Below are positions 1-8,840 of a stretch of 64,000 bases of DNA, in pieces; positions within the stretch are counted from its first letter, which is position 1, and every line of letters begins with the position of its first letter. A model generated the notes under the pieces. The model ran no database searches and was not told the origin of the DNA. It worked only from the letters and a program-made list of their open reading frames with translations. The translations under genes were made by a program, and so were the position numbers. The stretch is from an uncultured Paracoccaceae bacterium (GTDB lineage Bacteria > Pseudomonadota > Alphaproteobacteria > Rhodobacterales > Rhodobacteraceae). Where the stretch lies: assembly GCA_945952025.1 (NCBI GenBank), contig CAMFGW010000009.1, positions 23,813 to 87,812 of the forward strand. The letters run 5' to 3'.

Positions 1-74
1 GGGTGCTGCGTCGGGAGGCAGTTCGGGGATGGGCGGCGGTCGGCTGCTGCGTGGTGGCCGTCCCCGGTCCGGGT

Positions 75-269
75 GGCAGGGGCCGTTGACCCTGCCATGC
101 GATGGCCCCTCCCCCTGTCCCGGCCGGTGGCCCAAAGCCACCGGCCAGCGCCCGCCCCGCCGATGGCGGGCGCTGGCCTTTGGTGGTTCAGGACATCAGC
201 GGTCCAGCGGTGACGCTGCGCTGCGGTCGGGGGAAACCTGTAGGCTTCCCGATCCCGCCCGGCCCGGCC
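75..269 (-). repeat. Dispersed structured repeat, copy A (3' of ribE)
   Basis: About 195 bases closely matching, in inverse orientation, a second copy at 37131-37353. It begins 15 bases beyond the ribE stop and is read in the ribE sense. It holds four hairpins: 75-96, 122-146 (10-bp stem), 147-174 (10-bp stem) and 231-250. The second and third share bases and could be alternative folds. The 75-96 and 231-250 stems differ in sequence from copy B yet mostly still pair. Diverged similarity may extend towards base 20. It encodes no convincing protein. Function is unknown; a 3'-UTR terminator, RNA-stability element or small RNA is inferred. Confidence 0.8.
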
Positions 270-284
270 GGTCGAGAAAGACCC

Positions 285-890
285 CTACCCCTGCGCCCAG
301 TCGCGCATCCGCGCGACATAGCGGGCGAGCGTGTCGATCTCGATGTTCACCTTGTCGCCGACCCGGGCGCGCCCCCAGCCGGTCACGGCTTTCGTATGTG
401 GGATGATGTTGACGCCAAAGGTCGCGCCCTCGACCTCGTTCACGGTGAGCGAGGTGCCGTTCAGCGCCACCGAGCCTTTCGGCGCGATGAAGCCCGCCAG
501 TGCCTCGGGCACGCGGAAGGTGAAGCGGGTGCTGTCGCCCTCGTCCCGCATGGCGATGACCTCGGCCACACCATCGACATGGCCCGACACGATGTGGCCG
601 CCAAGCTCGTCGCCGACCTTCAGCGCGCGTTCCAGGTTGATCCGGCGGCCCAGGTCCCAGACCCCGAGGTTGGTCTTGCCAAGGCTCTCGGCCGAGATCT
701 GCACGTCGAACCAGTCGCGCTTGCCGTCCTGGCCGCGCTCGATCACCGTCAGGCAGCAGCCGTCGCAGGCGATCGAGGCACCGATGTCGATGCCGTCGGC
801 CGGATAGGCGGTCGCGATCCGGGCGCGCAGGTCGCCGCCGCGGGTCAGGGCCAGGACTTCTCCCTGATCGGTGACGATGCCGGTGAACAT
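285..890 (-). CDS. ribE: Riboflavin synthase, alpha chain
   Basis: Dismutates two 6,7-dimethyl-8-ribityllumazine molecules to riboflavin plus a pyrimidinedione, the last step of vitamin B2 synthesis. The 201-residue protein starts with the family-typical MFTGIV. It shows the two tandem lumazine-binding barrels of the family: GCCLTV and GHIVSGHVDG in and after the first, GTSLTVNEV in the second. The C-terminal NIEIDTLARYV oligomerisation helix is also present. The ATG at 888-890 is chosen because an upstream in-frame extension would add 18 unconserved residues. It faces away from the capsule gene at 1001, so about 110 bases carry both promoters. Copy A of the structured repeat follows the stop. 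Confidence 0.95.
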   Translation of the reverse strand: MFTGIVTDQGEVLALTRGGDLRARIATAYPADGIDIGASIACDGCCLTVIERGQDGKRDWFDVQISAESLGKTNLGVWDLGRRINLERALKVGDELGGHIVSGHVDGVAEVIAMRDEGDSTRFTFRVPEALAGFIAPKGSVALNGTSLTVNEVEGATFGVNIIPHTKAVTGWGRARVGDKVNIEIDTLARYVARMRDWAQG

Positions 891-1000
891 GGGGCGCCTC
901 CTTCGTGACGGCGCTACCCTTCCCCATTCCGCCTGCCACCGCAAGCCGGGGACGCGAAAGCCGGATGACAGGCCGGGGCGCGCCGTGCGACATGTGGCGC

Positions 1001-2287
1001 ATGACCGCGCCCCGCCGCTTCCTCTTCCTGCAAGGGCCGCACGGCCCCTTCTTCGCCCGGCTCGGCAAGGGGCTCAGGGCCGCCGGGGCCGACGTCTGGC
1101 GCGTGGGCTTCAACCAGGGCGACCGGGTCTTCTGGCGGGGGCCGGGCTACATTGCCTTCGACGGCGCGTCTGAGGATTGGCCCGACGCTTGCGCCGCACT
1201 CTTGGACCGGCACCAGATCACCGACCTTGTCCTTTATGGCGACACAAGGCCGATCCACGCCAAGGCCATACTCGCCGCCCATGCGCGCGGCCTGACCGTC
1301 CATGTGTTTGAAGAGGGCTACCTGCGCCCCTACTGGGTGACCTATGAACGCGGCGGTTCGAACGGCCATTCGCAGCTGATGGGGCTGACGGTCGAGGAGA
1401 TGCGCGCAGCCCTTGCCCGGCCGGGCGCCGACCACCCGCCCGCGCCCGCCCGCTGGGGCGACATGCGCGAGCATGTCTTCTACGGCGCGCTTTACCATTT
1501 CTTCGTCCTGGCGATGAACGGCCGCTATCCGCGCTTTCGCCCGCACCGGGCGATCGGCGTCGCGACCGAGTTCCAGCTGCACCTGCGTCGCCTTCTGTTG
1601 ATGCCCTGGCACCGGCTCGAACGGCGGCTCGCCACGCGGCCGATCCGGCGGGGGGCCTTTCCCTATCACCTCGTCCTTCTGCAGCTTGAACATGACGCGA
1701 GCTTTCGCGCCCATTCCGACCTGCCGTCGATGGCCGATTTCATCGCGCTCTGCCTCAAGGGCTTTGCGGAAGGCGCGGCCCCCCATCACCATCTGGTCTT
1801 CAAGGCCCATCCGCTCGAGGACGGGCGCGTGCCGCTTCGCCGGCTGATCGCCGAGGGGGCGGCGCGGGCGGGGCTGAGGGGCCGTGTCCATTTCCTGCGC
1901 GGCGGCAAACTGGCGCCGATCCTCGACGGGGCGGCGAGCGCGGTGACGGTCAACTCGACGGCGGCGCAGCAGGCGCTCTACCGCGGGCTGCCGGTCAAGA
2001 TCTTCGGCCGCGCGATCTACGACAAGCCCGAGTTCGTGTCGCGCCAGCCGCTCGCCGCCTTCTTCGCCGCACCCGAGCCGCCGGACAGCGCCGCCTACCG
2101 CGATTTTCGCCAGTTCCTTCTGGAAAGTTCGCAGATTCCCGGTGGTTTCTACTCGGCGCGGGGGCGCAGCGCGCTTCTGCGGCGCATCGTCGATCTACTG
2201 CTTGCGACCGACGATCCGACGACCACAATTCTCTTGCCGAAAGCGGCACGAGGGCAACAGTTGCGGGTCGTTTCCACCGGCCGCTAG
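1001..2287 (+). CDS. kpsS: Capsular polysaccharide biosynthesis/export protein, KpsS-like
   Basis: 428 residues with the Capsule_synth architecture: an N-terminal FLFLQGPHGPFF strand-turn and an FEEGYLRPYW motif near residue 105. A C-terminal half carries FKAHPLEDG and VNSTAAQQALYRG. In group 2/3 capsule systems KpsS and KpsC are beta-Kdo transferases that build the poly-Kdo linker on phosphatidylglycerol at the inner membrane. The start is uncertain. An ATG at 1001 sits just before the conserved MTAPRRFLF, with another ATG at 992 and in-frame codons back to 905. It is first in a plus-strand cassette of three genes placed between ribE and ribD. Confidence 0.85.
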   Translation: MTAPRRFLFLQGPHGPFFARLGKGLRAAGADVWRVGFNQGDRVFWRGPGYIAFDGASEDWPDACAALLDRHQITDLVLYGDTRPIHAKAILAAHARGLTVHVFEEGYLRPYWVTYERGGSNGHSQLMGLTVEEMRAALARPGADHPPAPARWGDMREHVFYGALYHFFVLAMNGRYPRFRPHRAIGVATEFQLHLRRLLLMPWHRLERRLATRPIRRGAFPYHLVLLQLEHDASFRAHSDLPSMADFIALCLKGFAEGAAPHHHLVFKAHPLEDGRVPLRRLIAEGAARAGLRGRVHFLRGGKLAPILDGAASAVTVNSTAAQQALYRGLPVKIFGRAIYDKPEFVSRQPLAAFFAAPEPPDSAAYRDFRQFLLESSQIPGGFYSARGRSALLRRIVDLLLATDDPTTTILLPKAARGQQLRVVSTGR

Positions 2288-2332
2288 GCAGATTTGGCCG
2301 TCAGTTCTATGGTCATCGCGAAATAACACGTC

Positions 2333-3484
2333 GTGCGGGACCCGATTTTGACGCTTTTTCGCAGCCCATTGGCGAAGCCTTTCGCCGCCCTGACGCTCGT
2401 CGCAGCGCTCGTCGCCTGCGGCCTGCCGCGCTCCGGCCCGAAGAAGAGCGAGATCCTTGCCAGTTCCGTGACGGCCAAGGGCGATACCTTCATCGTGCCG
2501 GTCGATCATCGGGTGGCCACGATCGCCTCGAAGAATGTGCCGATCGGCTTTGGCCGGTCGTTCCGCGATGCCGGGCTTCTGGGGTCCGACGTGATCCGGC
2601 CCGGCGACAAGCTGGTGCTTCGGGTCTGGGAAAACGTCGACCAGGGTCTTCTGGCCAAGCCCGGCCAGACGGTGACCCCCCTGACCGACATACAGGTGGA
2701 CGGCGACGGCTTCATCTTCGTGCCCTATGCGGGCCGGGTGAAGGCGGCGGGCAACTCGCCTGACGCGCTGCGCCGGATCATCACCGAAAAGCTCGGCTCG
2801 CAGACGCCCGACCCGCAGGTCGAGGTGGCGCGCGCGGCGGGCGACGGGGCGACAGTGTCGGTCGCGGGCGACATCGGCGGCCAAGGCGTCTATCCGATCG
2901 AACGGCCGACGCGGACGCTGTCGGCGATGCTGGCGCGCGCGGGCGGAATCGTCGGCGATCCGCAGGTGGCGCAGGTCACCGTGACGCGCGGCGGCAAGGC
3001 CGGCACGGCGCGGCTGAATGACATCTACGAAAACCCGGCGATGGACATCCCCCTGCGGCCGGGCGACATCATCCTGGTGCAGAACGACCCGCGTAACTTC
3101 ACCTCGCTCGGCGCGCTCGGCAGCCAGACGCGGGTCAAGTTCACCTCTGCGAACATGAGCGCGATCGAGGCGATCGCCCAGGTCGGTGGCCTGGCGACCA
3201 ATTCGGCCGACCCGACCGGGGTCTTCATCCTGCGCGACGAGCGGGCGGATGTGGTCAACAGCCTCATGGGCCGGACGGACCTGAAGGGCACGCAGCGCGT
3301 GGCCTATGTGCTGAACCTGACCGAGCCCGACGGGCTTTTCAACGCGCGCGACTTCCTCATCCACGACGGCGACACGATCTATGTGACCGAAGCGCCCTAT
3401 GTTTCGTGGCAAAAGAGCCTGTCGGTCGTGACCGGCGCAACCGCGTCGGCCCATTCCCTGACTCAAGCCGTCACTGGCAAGTGA
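2333..3484 (+). CDS. Polysaccharide export outer-membrane lipoprotein (Wza/KpsD-type)
   Basis: 383 residues. The first 30 form a lipoprotein signal ending in the lipobox LVAC, so the mature protein should be lipid-anchored from Cys29. The following region (VIRPGDKLVLRVWENVDQ, then VDGDGFIFVPYAGRVKAAG) is the Poly_export domain, and later segments (VSVAGDIGGQGVYPI, LARAGGI, VGGLATN) look like SLBB-type beta-grasp repeats. Such proteins form the periplasmic/outer-membrane channel for capsule export. The start is GTG at 2333, with an in-frame TTG at 2348 possible; no strong ribosome site is visible. Its stop overlaps the GTG of kpsC by four bases, so the two are probably translationally coupled. 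Confidence 0.88.
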   Translation: MRDPILTLFRSPLAKPFAALTLVAALVACGLPRSGPKKSEILASSVTAKGDTFIVPVDHRVATIASKNVPIGFGRSFRDAGLLGSDVIRPGDKLVLRVWENVDQGLLAKPGQTVTPLTDIQVDGDGFIFVPYAGRVKAAGNSPDALRRIITEKLGSQTPDPQVEVARAAGDGATVSVAGDIGGQGVYPIERPTRTLSAMLARAGGIVGDPQVAQVTVTRGGKAGTARLNDIYENPAMDIPLRPGDIILVQNDPRNFTSLGALGSQTRVKFTSANMSAIEAIAQVGGLATNSADPTGVFILRDERADVVNSLMGRTDLKGTQRVAYVLNLTEPDGLFNARDFLIHDGDTIYVTEAPYVSWQKSLSVVTGATASAHSLTQAVTGK

Positions 3485-5541
3485 GCGGCAAGCCGGCGGA
3501 ACGCCAGCGGCTTTACGTCTATAACGGCGGGTTCCTGAACCCCCGGCTCCGGCGCATCCTGACGCTGGCCGGCTACGACCTGCGGCTCGGCGCGCCGGTC
3601 GGGCCGGACGATGCGGTGGCGGTCTGGGGCCAGAGCCCGACCGCGCCAAGGGGCGAGGCGGTCGCGGCGCTGACCGGGCGGCCGGTGGTGCGGATCGAGG
3701 ATGCCTTCCTGCGCTCGATCCGCACGGGACGCGAGGGGGCGCCGCCGGGCGGCCTGCTGATCGATCGGTCGGGGGTTCACTTCGACCCAGCGCAAGTCTC
3801 TGATCTGGAACGGCTTCTGGCCACGCATCCCCTGGATGACACGGCGCTTCTGAACCGGGCGCGGGTCGCGATGGCGCGGATGCAGGCGGCGCATCTGTCG
3901 AAATATTCGGCCTTCGACCTGACGCTCGCCCCGCCCGGGCCGGGCTATGTCCTTCTGATCGACCAGACGCGGGGCGATGCCTCGATCCGGGCGAGCGGGG
4001 CGACAGCGGCGACGATGCGCGAGATGTTCTTTGCCGCGCGCGACGATCATCCGAACACCCGCATCGTCATCCGCACCCACCCCGAAACCGACGCGGGCGC
4101 ACGGCCCGGCCATTTCGGGCCGGAAGATGCCAACGGCGCGATGGGGCCGGTCCAGCTGTCCTCCGCCGCGATCAGCCCCTGGCGGATGCTCGAAGGCGCG
4201 GTCGCGGTCTATACGCTCTCGTCGCAGATGGGGTTCGAGGCGATCCTGGCCGGGCACAGGCCGCAGGTCTTCGGCCAGCCCTTCTATGCCGGCTGGGGCC
4301 TCAGCGAGGACCGCCACCCCCTGCCCCGCCGTCACCGGAAGTTGACGCGGGCCCAGCTTTTTGCCGCGGCGATGATCCTTTATCCGACCTGGTACGACCC
4401 GGTGCGCGACCGGCTCTGCACGCTCGAGGAACGGTTCGACCAGACCGAGGCCGAGGTGCGCGCCTTCCGCGAGGACCGGCGCGGCCATCTGGCGGTGGGC
4501 GTGCGGGCCTGGAAGCGGGGCCGGGTGCAGGAGATGTTTGGGGGCGAAAGGCCGGTGCGCTTTGCCCCCGCCCGTGCGCGGCCCGGCGCCGTCGCGGCGC
4601 GCGCGCGGGCCGAGGGGCGCGGGCTTCTGGTCTGGGGCGGCATGGCCGTGGCGGCGGACGCGCCCCATGTCCTCAGGATCGAGGACGGCTTCCTGCGCTC
4701 GCGTGGCCTTGGCGCCGCGCTGGTGCCACCCCTGTCGCTGGTGACGGACGACGAGGGTTTGCCGTCCGATCCCCGCACCCCGAGCCGGTTCGAGGCGCTG
4801 GTGGCCGCAGGCCCGCCGCCGGGCGGCGAGGAACGCGCCGAACGGCTGGTCGCGCGGATCGTCGCCGGGGCCTTCAGCAAATACAACCTGCCCGCCCCCG
4901 CACTGCCGCCCCTGCCCGACGACGGCCGCCCGCGCATCCTGGTGCCGGGCCAGGTCGAGGATGACGCCAGCGTGCGGTACGGGGCCGGTCCCGTCGCCAC
5001 CAATCGCGCCCTGCTGGCCGAGGTGCGGGCGCTCAACCCCGGTGCGCTGATCCTCTGGAAGCCGCACCCGGACGTGGCCGCGGGCCTGCGTCCCGGCGCG
5101 ATCGACTGGGCCGAGGCGCGGGCCTGGGCGGATGTCGAGGTGCCGCCGGGCGATCCGGTGTCCGTGCTGGGATTGGTCGACCGGGTCTGGACCATGACAT
5201 CGACCCTTGGGTTCGAGGCCCTGTTGCGCGGCGTGCCCGTCACCTGCCTGGGTGCGCCGTTCTATGCGGGCTGGGGCCTTACGACCGACCTTTGGCCCCC
5301 GCCCGGCCGGCGGCGCGCGCGTCCGACACTCGCAGCCCTTGCCCATGCCTGCCTGATCGGCGCGCCGCGCTATTTCGACCCGGTCAGCCGCCGCCCCTGC
5401 CCGCCCGAGGTGATCCTCGACCGGCTGGAACGCAGCGAACTGCCGCAGGCGGGCACGGGGCTTCGGCTTCTGTCAAAGGCGCAAGGGTGGTTTGCGGGTC
5501 AGGCCTGGCTCTGGCGTCAGGGCCGGGTCCAGAGGCTGTAG
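3481..5541 (+). CDS. kpsC: Capsular polysaccharide biosynthesis protein KpsC (tandem Capsule_synth)
   Basis: 686 residues built from two Capsule_synth halves. Paired motifs show the duplication: RIEDAFLRSI / RIEDGFLRSRG, HLSKYSAFD / AFSKYNLPA, IRTHPETDAG / LWKPHPDVAAG and FYAGWGLSED / FYAGWGLTTD. KpsC is known as a dual-module retaining beta-Kdo transferase that makes the alternating-linkage Kdo linker of ABC-exported capsules. The GTG start at 3481 is preferred because it overlaps the upstream stop (GTGA) and precedes the conserved RLYVYNGGFLNPRLRR. The 3' end runs 25 bases into the end of ribD on the other strand, so no space is left for a dedicated terminator. Confidence 0.93.
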   Translation: MSGKPAERQRLYVYNGGFLNPRLRRILTLAGYDLRLGAPVGPDDAVAVWGQSPTAPRGEAVAALTGRPVVRIEDAFLRSIRTGREGAPPGGLLIDRSGVHFDPAQVSDLERLLATHPLDDTALLNRARVAMARMQAAHLSKYSAFDLTLAPPGPGYVLLIDQTRGDASIRASGATAATMREMFFAARDDHPNTRIVIRTHPETDAGARPGHFGPEDANGAMGPVQLSSAAISPWRMLEGAVAVYTLSSQMGFEAILAGHRPQVFGQPFYAGWGLSEDRHPLPRRHRKLTRAQLFAAAMILYPTWYDPVRDRLCTLEERFDQTEAEVRAFREDRRGHLAVGVRAWKRGRVQEMFGGERPVRFAPARARPGAVAARARAEGRGLLVWGGMAVAADAPHVLRIEDGFLRSRGLGAALVPPLSLVTDDEGLPSDPRTPSRFEALVAAGPPPGGEERAERLVARIVAGAFSKYNLPAPALPPLPDDGRPRILVPGQVEDDASVRYGAGPVATNRALLAEVRALNPGALILWKPHPDVAAGLRPGAIDWAEARAWADVEVPPGDPVSVLGLVDRVWTMTSTLGFEALLRGVPVTCLGAPFYAGWGLTTDLWPPPGRRRARPTLAALAHACLIGAPRYFDPVSRRPCPPEVILDRLERSELPQAGTGLRLLSKAQGWFAGQAWLWRQGRVQRL

Positions 5542-6614
5542 AGGTCCCCGCCTACCGGGCGGCTGTCGATGAGCCGGAAGCGTGGCGCGTCGGCCAGCCG
5601 GTCAAGGTGCAAGGCGCTAACGGCGGCTCGGGCGTCGGCGCCGAGCGCGAGGCCGGCCTGGAACAGCACCAGATCGTCGACCAGACCGGCGGCAAGTAGC
5701 GAGGCGGCAAGCGTCCCGCCCCCCTCGCAATAGACCCGCGTCAGGCCTGCGGTTCCGAGCCTTGCCAGAAGTGCCGCCGGATCAAGACCGCCTTCCGCCT
5801 CTGGCACCTCGAAAAGCTGCGCACCCGTTGCCGACCATCCGGCGCGGGCGCTTTCAGGGGCCGAGGGCCCATGGACCAGCCACAGCGGCACCTCGCGCGC
5901 GCTCTGGCCAAGTGCTGCCCCGGGGTCGAGGTCCAGCCCGCGCGAGGCGACGATGCGGACCGGCTGGCGAATGGCCCCGAGCCCGCGCACGGTCAGCAAG
6001 GGATTGTCGGCCCGTGCGGTGCCCCCGCCGATCAGGACCGCGTCATGGCGGGCGCGCTGGCCATGGACCATGGCGCGCGCCTCGGGCCCGGTGATCCAGC
6101 GGCTTTCGCCCGAAGCCGTGCCGATCCGTCCGTCAAGGCTCGTGGCGAGCTTCAGGGTCAGCATCGGCCGCCCGGCGGTCAGGCGCAGGAGGAACCCGCG
6201 TTGCAGGCGGCGGGCGGCGTCCGCGCCCTGCCCCACCTCGACCGCCAAGCCCGCGTCCCGCAATATCGCATGGCCGCGCCCGGCGACACGGGGGTCGGGG
6301 TCCTGCAGTGCGCTTACCACCCGCGCGACGCCGGCTTGCTCAAGCGCCACCGTGCAAGGTCCTGTCTTGCCGGTATGGGCGCAGGGTTCCAGCGTGACGT
6401 AGGCCGTCGCCCCGCGCGCCTGCCCCCCGGCCTGCGTCAGCGCCACCACCTCGGCATGGGGCCGCCCGCCCGGCTGGGTCCAGCCGCGCCCGACGATGCG
6501 GCCGCCCGCCACGATCACGCAGCCAACGGCCGGATTGGGCCAGACGTTGCCCAGCCCCCGCGCCGAAAGCGCGAGCGCCAGGTCCATGAAGCGCCGGTCG
6601 TCCTCGGCGCTCAC
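5517..6614 (-). CDS. ribD: Bifunctional riboflavin biosynthesis protein RibD (deaminase/reductase)
   Basis: 365 residues. The N-terminal cytidine-deaminase-like domain has the zinc motif HAE (residues 53-55) and [12 protein letters not shown] (Cys78, Cys87). The C-terminal reductase domain starts near [23 protein letters not shown] and contains [15 protein letters not shown]. It deaminates the GTP cyclohydrolase II product and then reduces the ribose side chain. The GTG start (6612-6614) overlaps the nrdR stop by four bases, indicating an nrdR-ribD operon. The downstream neighbour on this strand, ribE, is about 4.6 kb away because the capsule cassette intervenes. Length matches the family. 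Confidence 0.95.
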   Translation of the reverse strand: MSAEDDRRFMDLALALSARGLGNVWPNPAVGCVIVAGGRIVGRGWTQPGGRPHAEVVALTQAGGQARGATAYVTLEPCAHTGKTGPCTVALEQAGVARVVSALQDPDPRVAGRGHAILRDAGLAVEVGQGADAARRLQRGFLLRLTAGRPMLTLKLATSLDGRIGTASGESRWITGPEARAMVHGQRARHDAVLIGGGTARADNPLLTVRGLGAIRQPVRIVASRGLDLDPGAALGQSAREVPLWLVHGPSAPESARAGWSATGAQLFEVPEAEGGLDPAALLARLGTAGLTRVYCEGGGTLAASLLAAGLVDDLVLFQAGLALGADARAAVSALHLDRLADAPRFRLIDSRPVGGDLYSLWTRP

Positions 6615-7078
6615 TCCTCGGAGGTGGCCGAGGGGCGAAGCTCGGACACGAACTTGTCGAAGTCGTCGGCGGCCTGGAAGTTCTTGTAAACGCTCGCAAA
6701 GCGCACATAGGCCACGGTGTCGATCCGCGCGAGGCTTTCCATCACGATCTCGCCGATGGTCTTCGACGGGATGTCGGTCTCGCCCAGGCTTTCAAGCCGA
6801 CGCACGATGCCGGAAATCATCTGGTCGATGCGCTCGGGGTCGACGGGGCGCTTCTGCATGGCGATGCGGATCGAGCGTTCGAGCTTCGAGCGGTCGAACT
6901 CCTCGCGCTTGCCGGATGACTTGATCACCACGAGGTCGCGCAACTGGACCCGTTCGTAGGTGGTGAAACGGCCGCCGCAGGCCGGACAAAAGCGGCGCCG
7001 GCGGATCGAGACGTGATCCTCTGCCGGGCGGCTGTCCTTCACCTGTGTGTCGACGTTTCCGCAAAACGGACAGCGCAT
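6611..7078 (-). CDS. nrdR: Transcriptional repressor NrdR
   Basis: 155 residues. It opens with a zinc ribbon (Cys3, Cys6, Cys31, Cys34 in MRCPFCGN and [11 protein letters not shown]) followed by an ATP-cone domain ([17 protein letters not shown]). NrdR binds ATP/dATP and represses ribonucleotide reductase genes. The ATG at 7076-7078 is chosen because the zinc ribbon starts there; the open frame extends further only by chance. It heads the nrdR-ribD pair, a common bacterial arrangement. No ribonucleotide reductase gene lies in the window. The 150 bases upstream contain 12-base tandem repeats at 7183-7231. Confidence 0.96.
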   Translation of the reverse strand: MRCPFCGNVDTQVKDSRPAEDHVSIRRRRFCPACGGRFTTYERVQLRDLVVIKSSGKREEFDRSKLERSIRIAMQKRPVDPERIDQMISGIVRRLESLGETDIPSKTIGEIVMESLARIDTVAYVRFASVYKNFQAADDFDKFVSELRPSATSEE

Positions 7079-7182
7079 TCCCTGCTCCCAAAATGCCCCG
7101 ATAACGCTACGACTATAGGGGGCCACCCACGGCGGGGGTAGCGGCAAAATTCCGCCCCCAGATTTGGGGGAAAACTGTGGCG

Positions 7183-7231
7183 GCAAAGACTCAGGCAAAG
7201 ACTCAGGCCGGGACTCAGGCCGGAACCTCAG
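7183..7231. repeat. 12-bp tandem repeat, about four copies
   Basis: Units of the form GCAAAGACTCAG, GCAAAGACTCAG, GCCGGGACTCAG, GCCGGAACCTCAG stand end to end. The first two are identical, the third differs by two bases and the fourth is degenerate and one base longer. The array sits between the 5' end of nrdR and the 3' end of the DUF616 gene, touching the latter's stop at 7228. It may be simple slippage, or tandem sites for a DNA-binding protein. There are no spacers, so it is not a CRISPR. Confidence 0.75.
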
Positions 7232-7983
7232 CGGCCGAGCGCCCGACGCAGGCGGTGATAGAGCGCGCGCGCGGCCTGATAGGTGCGGTGTTTGCGGTGG
7301 AAGTCCGGCTGGCGGCTGGCGCGGTCGATGCGGTCGTGCTGGACCGTCTCGCGCCAGTCGAGCGTGGCGAAGGTTTCGTAGCGCAGGGCCAGTTTCCAGG
7401 CGAGGTAGGGGAACGAGATCTGGTCGCGGCGGGAATAGCGGCGGACATGATCGTACCATTCCTCGCCGAAGCGCATCAGGTCGGGGTCGCCATGCCGGCG
7501 CAGGATCAGGTGGCCTTCGATCAGGCCGGTGTGGGCGGGCATCCCCTCTGCCCGGTAGGTGCGTTCGCGTTCCTTCAGGATGGCGTAGTCGTCCAGGCCG
7601 TTTTCCCAGCAGGTCTGCAGCTCGGCATAGACATCGTCGCGGGCGAAATGCGGAAAGGCGAAGAAACCGGCATCGGACTGGGCCTCAGCGGCCGCCAGAA
7701 CCTGAAGCGGGTCGCGCTTCAGGCGGGACTTGTTGTCGACCCAGAGCGACCAGCCCGGCCCAAGATAGCGGTGGGGCATCAGCTTCGCGCGGCGCGACGC
7801 GCGCGAGGGATCGAGGCCGTCGAGAGGGTCCAGGATGCGCTCGACTCCCTGCCCGAAGACGGACGGATCAAGGTCGGCACGGTCGGTGAAGACCAGCCGC
7901 CGGACGTTGGAAAAGCCGCCGAACACATCCGGGTTCGGCGGCTCTTTCTGGCCGTAAAGCGCTGTGTAGAGCGTAAGTGTCAC
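7228..7983 (-). CDS. DUF616 / TOD1-MUCI70 glycosyltransferase-like protein
   Basis: 251 residues, recognisable as the DUF616 family by [11 protein letters not shown] at the start, [18 protein letters not shown] in the middle and a late SFPYLAWK. The family is glycosyltransferase-like; eukaryotic members are linked to cell-wall sugar transfer, and bacterial substrates are not established. The GTG start at 7981-7983 overlaps the stop of the upstream permease by four bases, so it is the last gene of the transporter operon. The longer open frame to 8073 is rejected because its first 30 residues look like shadow translation. A link between this protein and the transported compound is unexplained. 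Confidence 0.75.
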   Translation of the reverse strand: MTLTLYTALYGQKEPPNPDVFGGFSNVRRLVFTDRADLDPSVFGQGVERILDPLDGLDPSRASRRAKLMPHRYLGPGWSLWVDNKSRLKRDPLQVLAAAEAQSDAGFFAFPHFARDDVYAELQTCWENGLDDYAILKERERTYRAEGMPAHTGLIEGHLILRRHGDPDLMRFGEEWYDHVRRYSRRDQISFPYLAWKLALRYETFATLDWRETVQHDRIDRASRQPDFHRKHRTYQAARALYHRLRRALGR

Positions 7984-8831
7984 GGGATCAGGGCCAACTC
8001 CGCCGCCGCTTCGGCCCGCCGCGCCTCTGCCTCGCGCGCCTGTTCCACCCTCACCCGCGCGCGCCGACGCCATTCGTAGATGAGCGCGAGCCCGAGCGTG
8101 GTGACGATCAGGAGGAAGGCCAGCGCGTTGATCGACGGCGTGATCCCGGACCGGACCTTGGAGAAGACATAGACGGTCAGCGTGTTCGAGGTGCCGCGCG
8201 TGAAGAGGGTGATGTTGAAGTTTTCGATCGACTGGAAGAAGGCGATGGCAGCGCCGGCCCCGATCGCGGGATAGAGGTGGGGCAGCAGCACCCGGCGCAG
8301 GACCTGCGGATGGGTGGCGCCCAGATCGAGCGCGGCCTCTTCAAGGTTCGTGTCGAAGCTTTGCAGCCGCGCCAGCACCAGCAGCATGACGAAGGCCGCG
8401 ATGTAGCTGACCTGGCCGAGCGCCGACAGATGCAGGCCCGTCGGCACGTGGAGCTTGTTCCAGAAGAGGATGGTCGAGATGCCGATCACCGCGCCGGGGG
8501 CCAGGATCGGCGCGACCATGACGCCGTAAAGCACTGACCGGGTGCGCCCCGAGATCGAATTGACGACGATGGCGGCCGCCGTCCCGATCGGCACCGCCAG
8601 CACGACCACGGCCAGTGCGACAAGGATCGTGTTGCGGAACGAGGTCCAGAGCGTGTCGTCGTTCCACAGGTCGATGAACCAGCGGTCGGTCAGCCCCATC
8701 CAGGGGTAGATCGACGGCAGCTTGCTGTCATTGAAGGCCGCGCCGCTCATCACCGCGAGCGGCAACAGCAGGTAAAGCAGGAACGCGGCCATATAGAGGT
8801 TGTAAAAGAAGCGGCGGTTCTTGTCGGTCAT
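7980..8831 (-). CDS. ABC transporter permease, PotC-like (spermidine/putrescine family)
   Basis: 283 residues with an N-terminal membrane segment (YMAAFLLYLLLPLAVM) and the binding-protein-dependent permease fold. The EAA loop reads LEEAALDLGATHPQVLRRVLLPHL, which contacts the ATPase. The C-terminal tail is basic and Arg/Glu/Ala-rich (WRRRARVRVEQ onward), probably cytoplasmic. It pairs with the permease at 8841-9764 in a type I importer. The polyamine assignment rests on family resemblance and on the linked GS-like and aminotransferase genes; it is not proven by sequence. Confidence 0.88.
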   Translation of the reverse strand: MTDKNRRFFYNLYMAAFLLYLLLPLAVMSGAAFNDSKLPSIYPWMGLTDRWFIDLWNDDTLWTSFRNTILVALAVVVLAVPIGTAAAIVVNSISGRTRSVLYGVMVAPILAPGAVIGISTILFWNKLHVPTGLHLSALGQVSYIAAFVMLLVLARLQSFDTNLEEAALDLGATHPQVLRRVLLPHLYPAIGAGAAIAFFQSIENFNITLFTRGTSNTLTVYVFSKVRSGITPSINALAFLLIVTTLGLALIYEWRRRARVRVEQAREAEARRAEAAAELALIP

Positions 8832-8840
8832 CGTCGCCCC

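Noticed and set aside
102..908. Long plus-strand frame of 268 codons across repeat copy A and antisense to ribE
   Set aside because: It is a high-GC shadow of ribE extended through the structured repeat, with no recognisable domain.
905..1000. Upstream extension of kpsS from 905
   Set aside because: The added residues are unconserved, and the family-typical start of the protein follows the ATG at 1001.
2195..3649. 484-codon minus-strand frame opposite the export lipoprotein
   Set aside because: The plus-strand frame has a lipobox and export-family motifs; the antisense frame is rich in His/Arg/Gln, as shadow translations of high-GC genes are.
7183..7231. Possible CRISPR array
   Set aside because: Repeats are 12 bases, directly adjacent and without unique spacers; no cas gene occurs.
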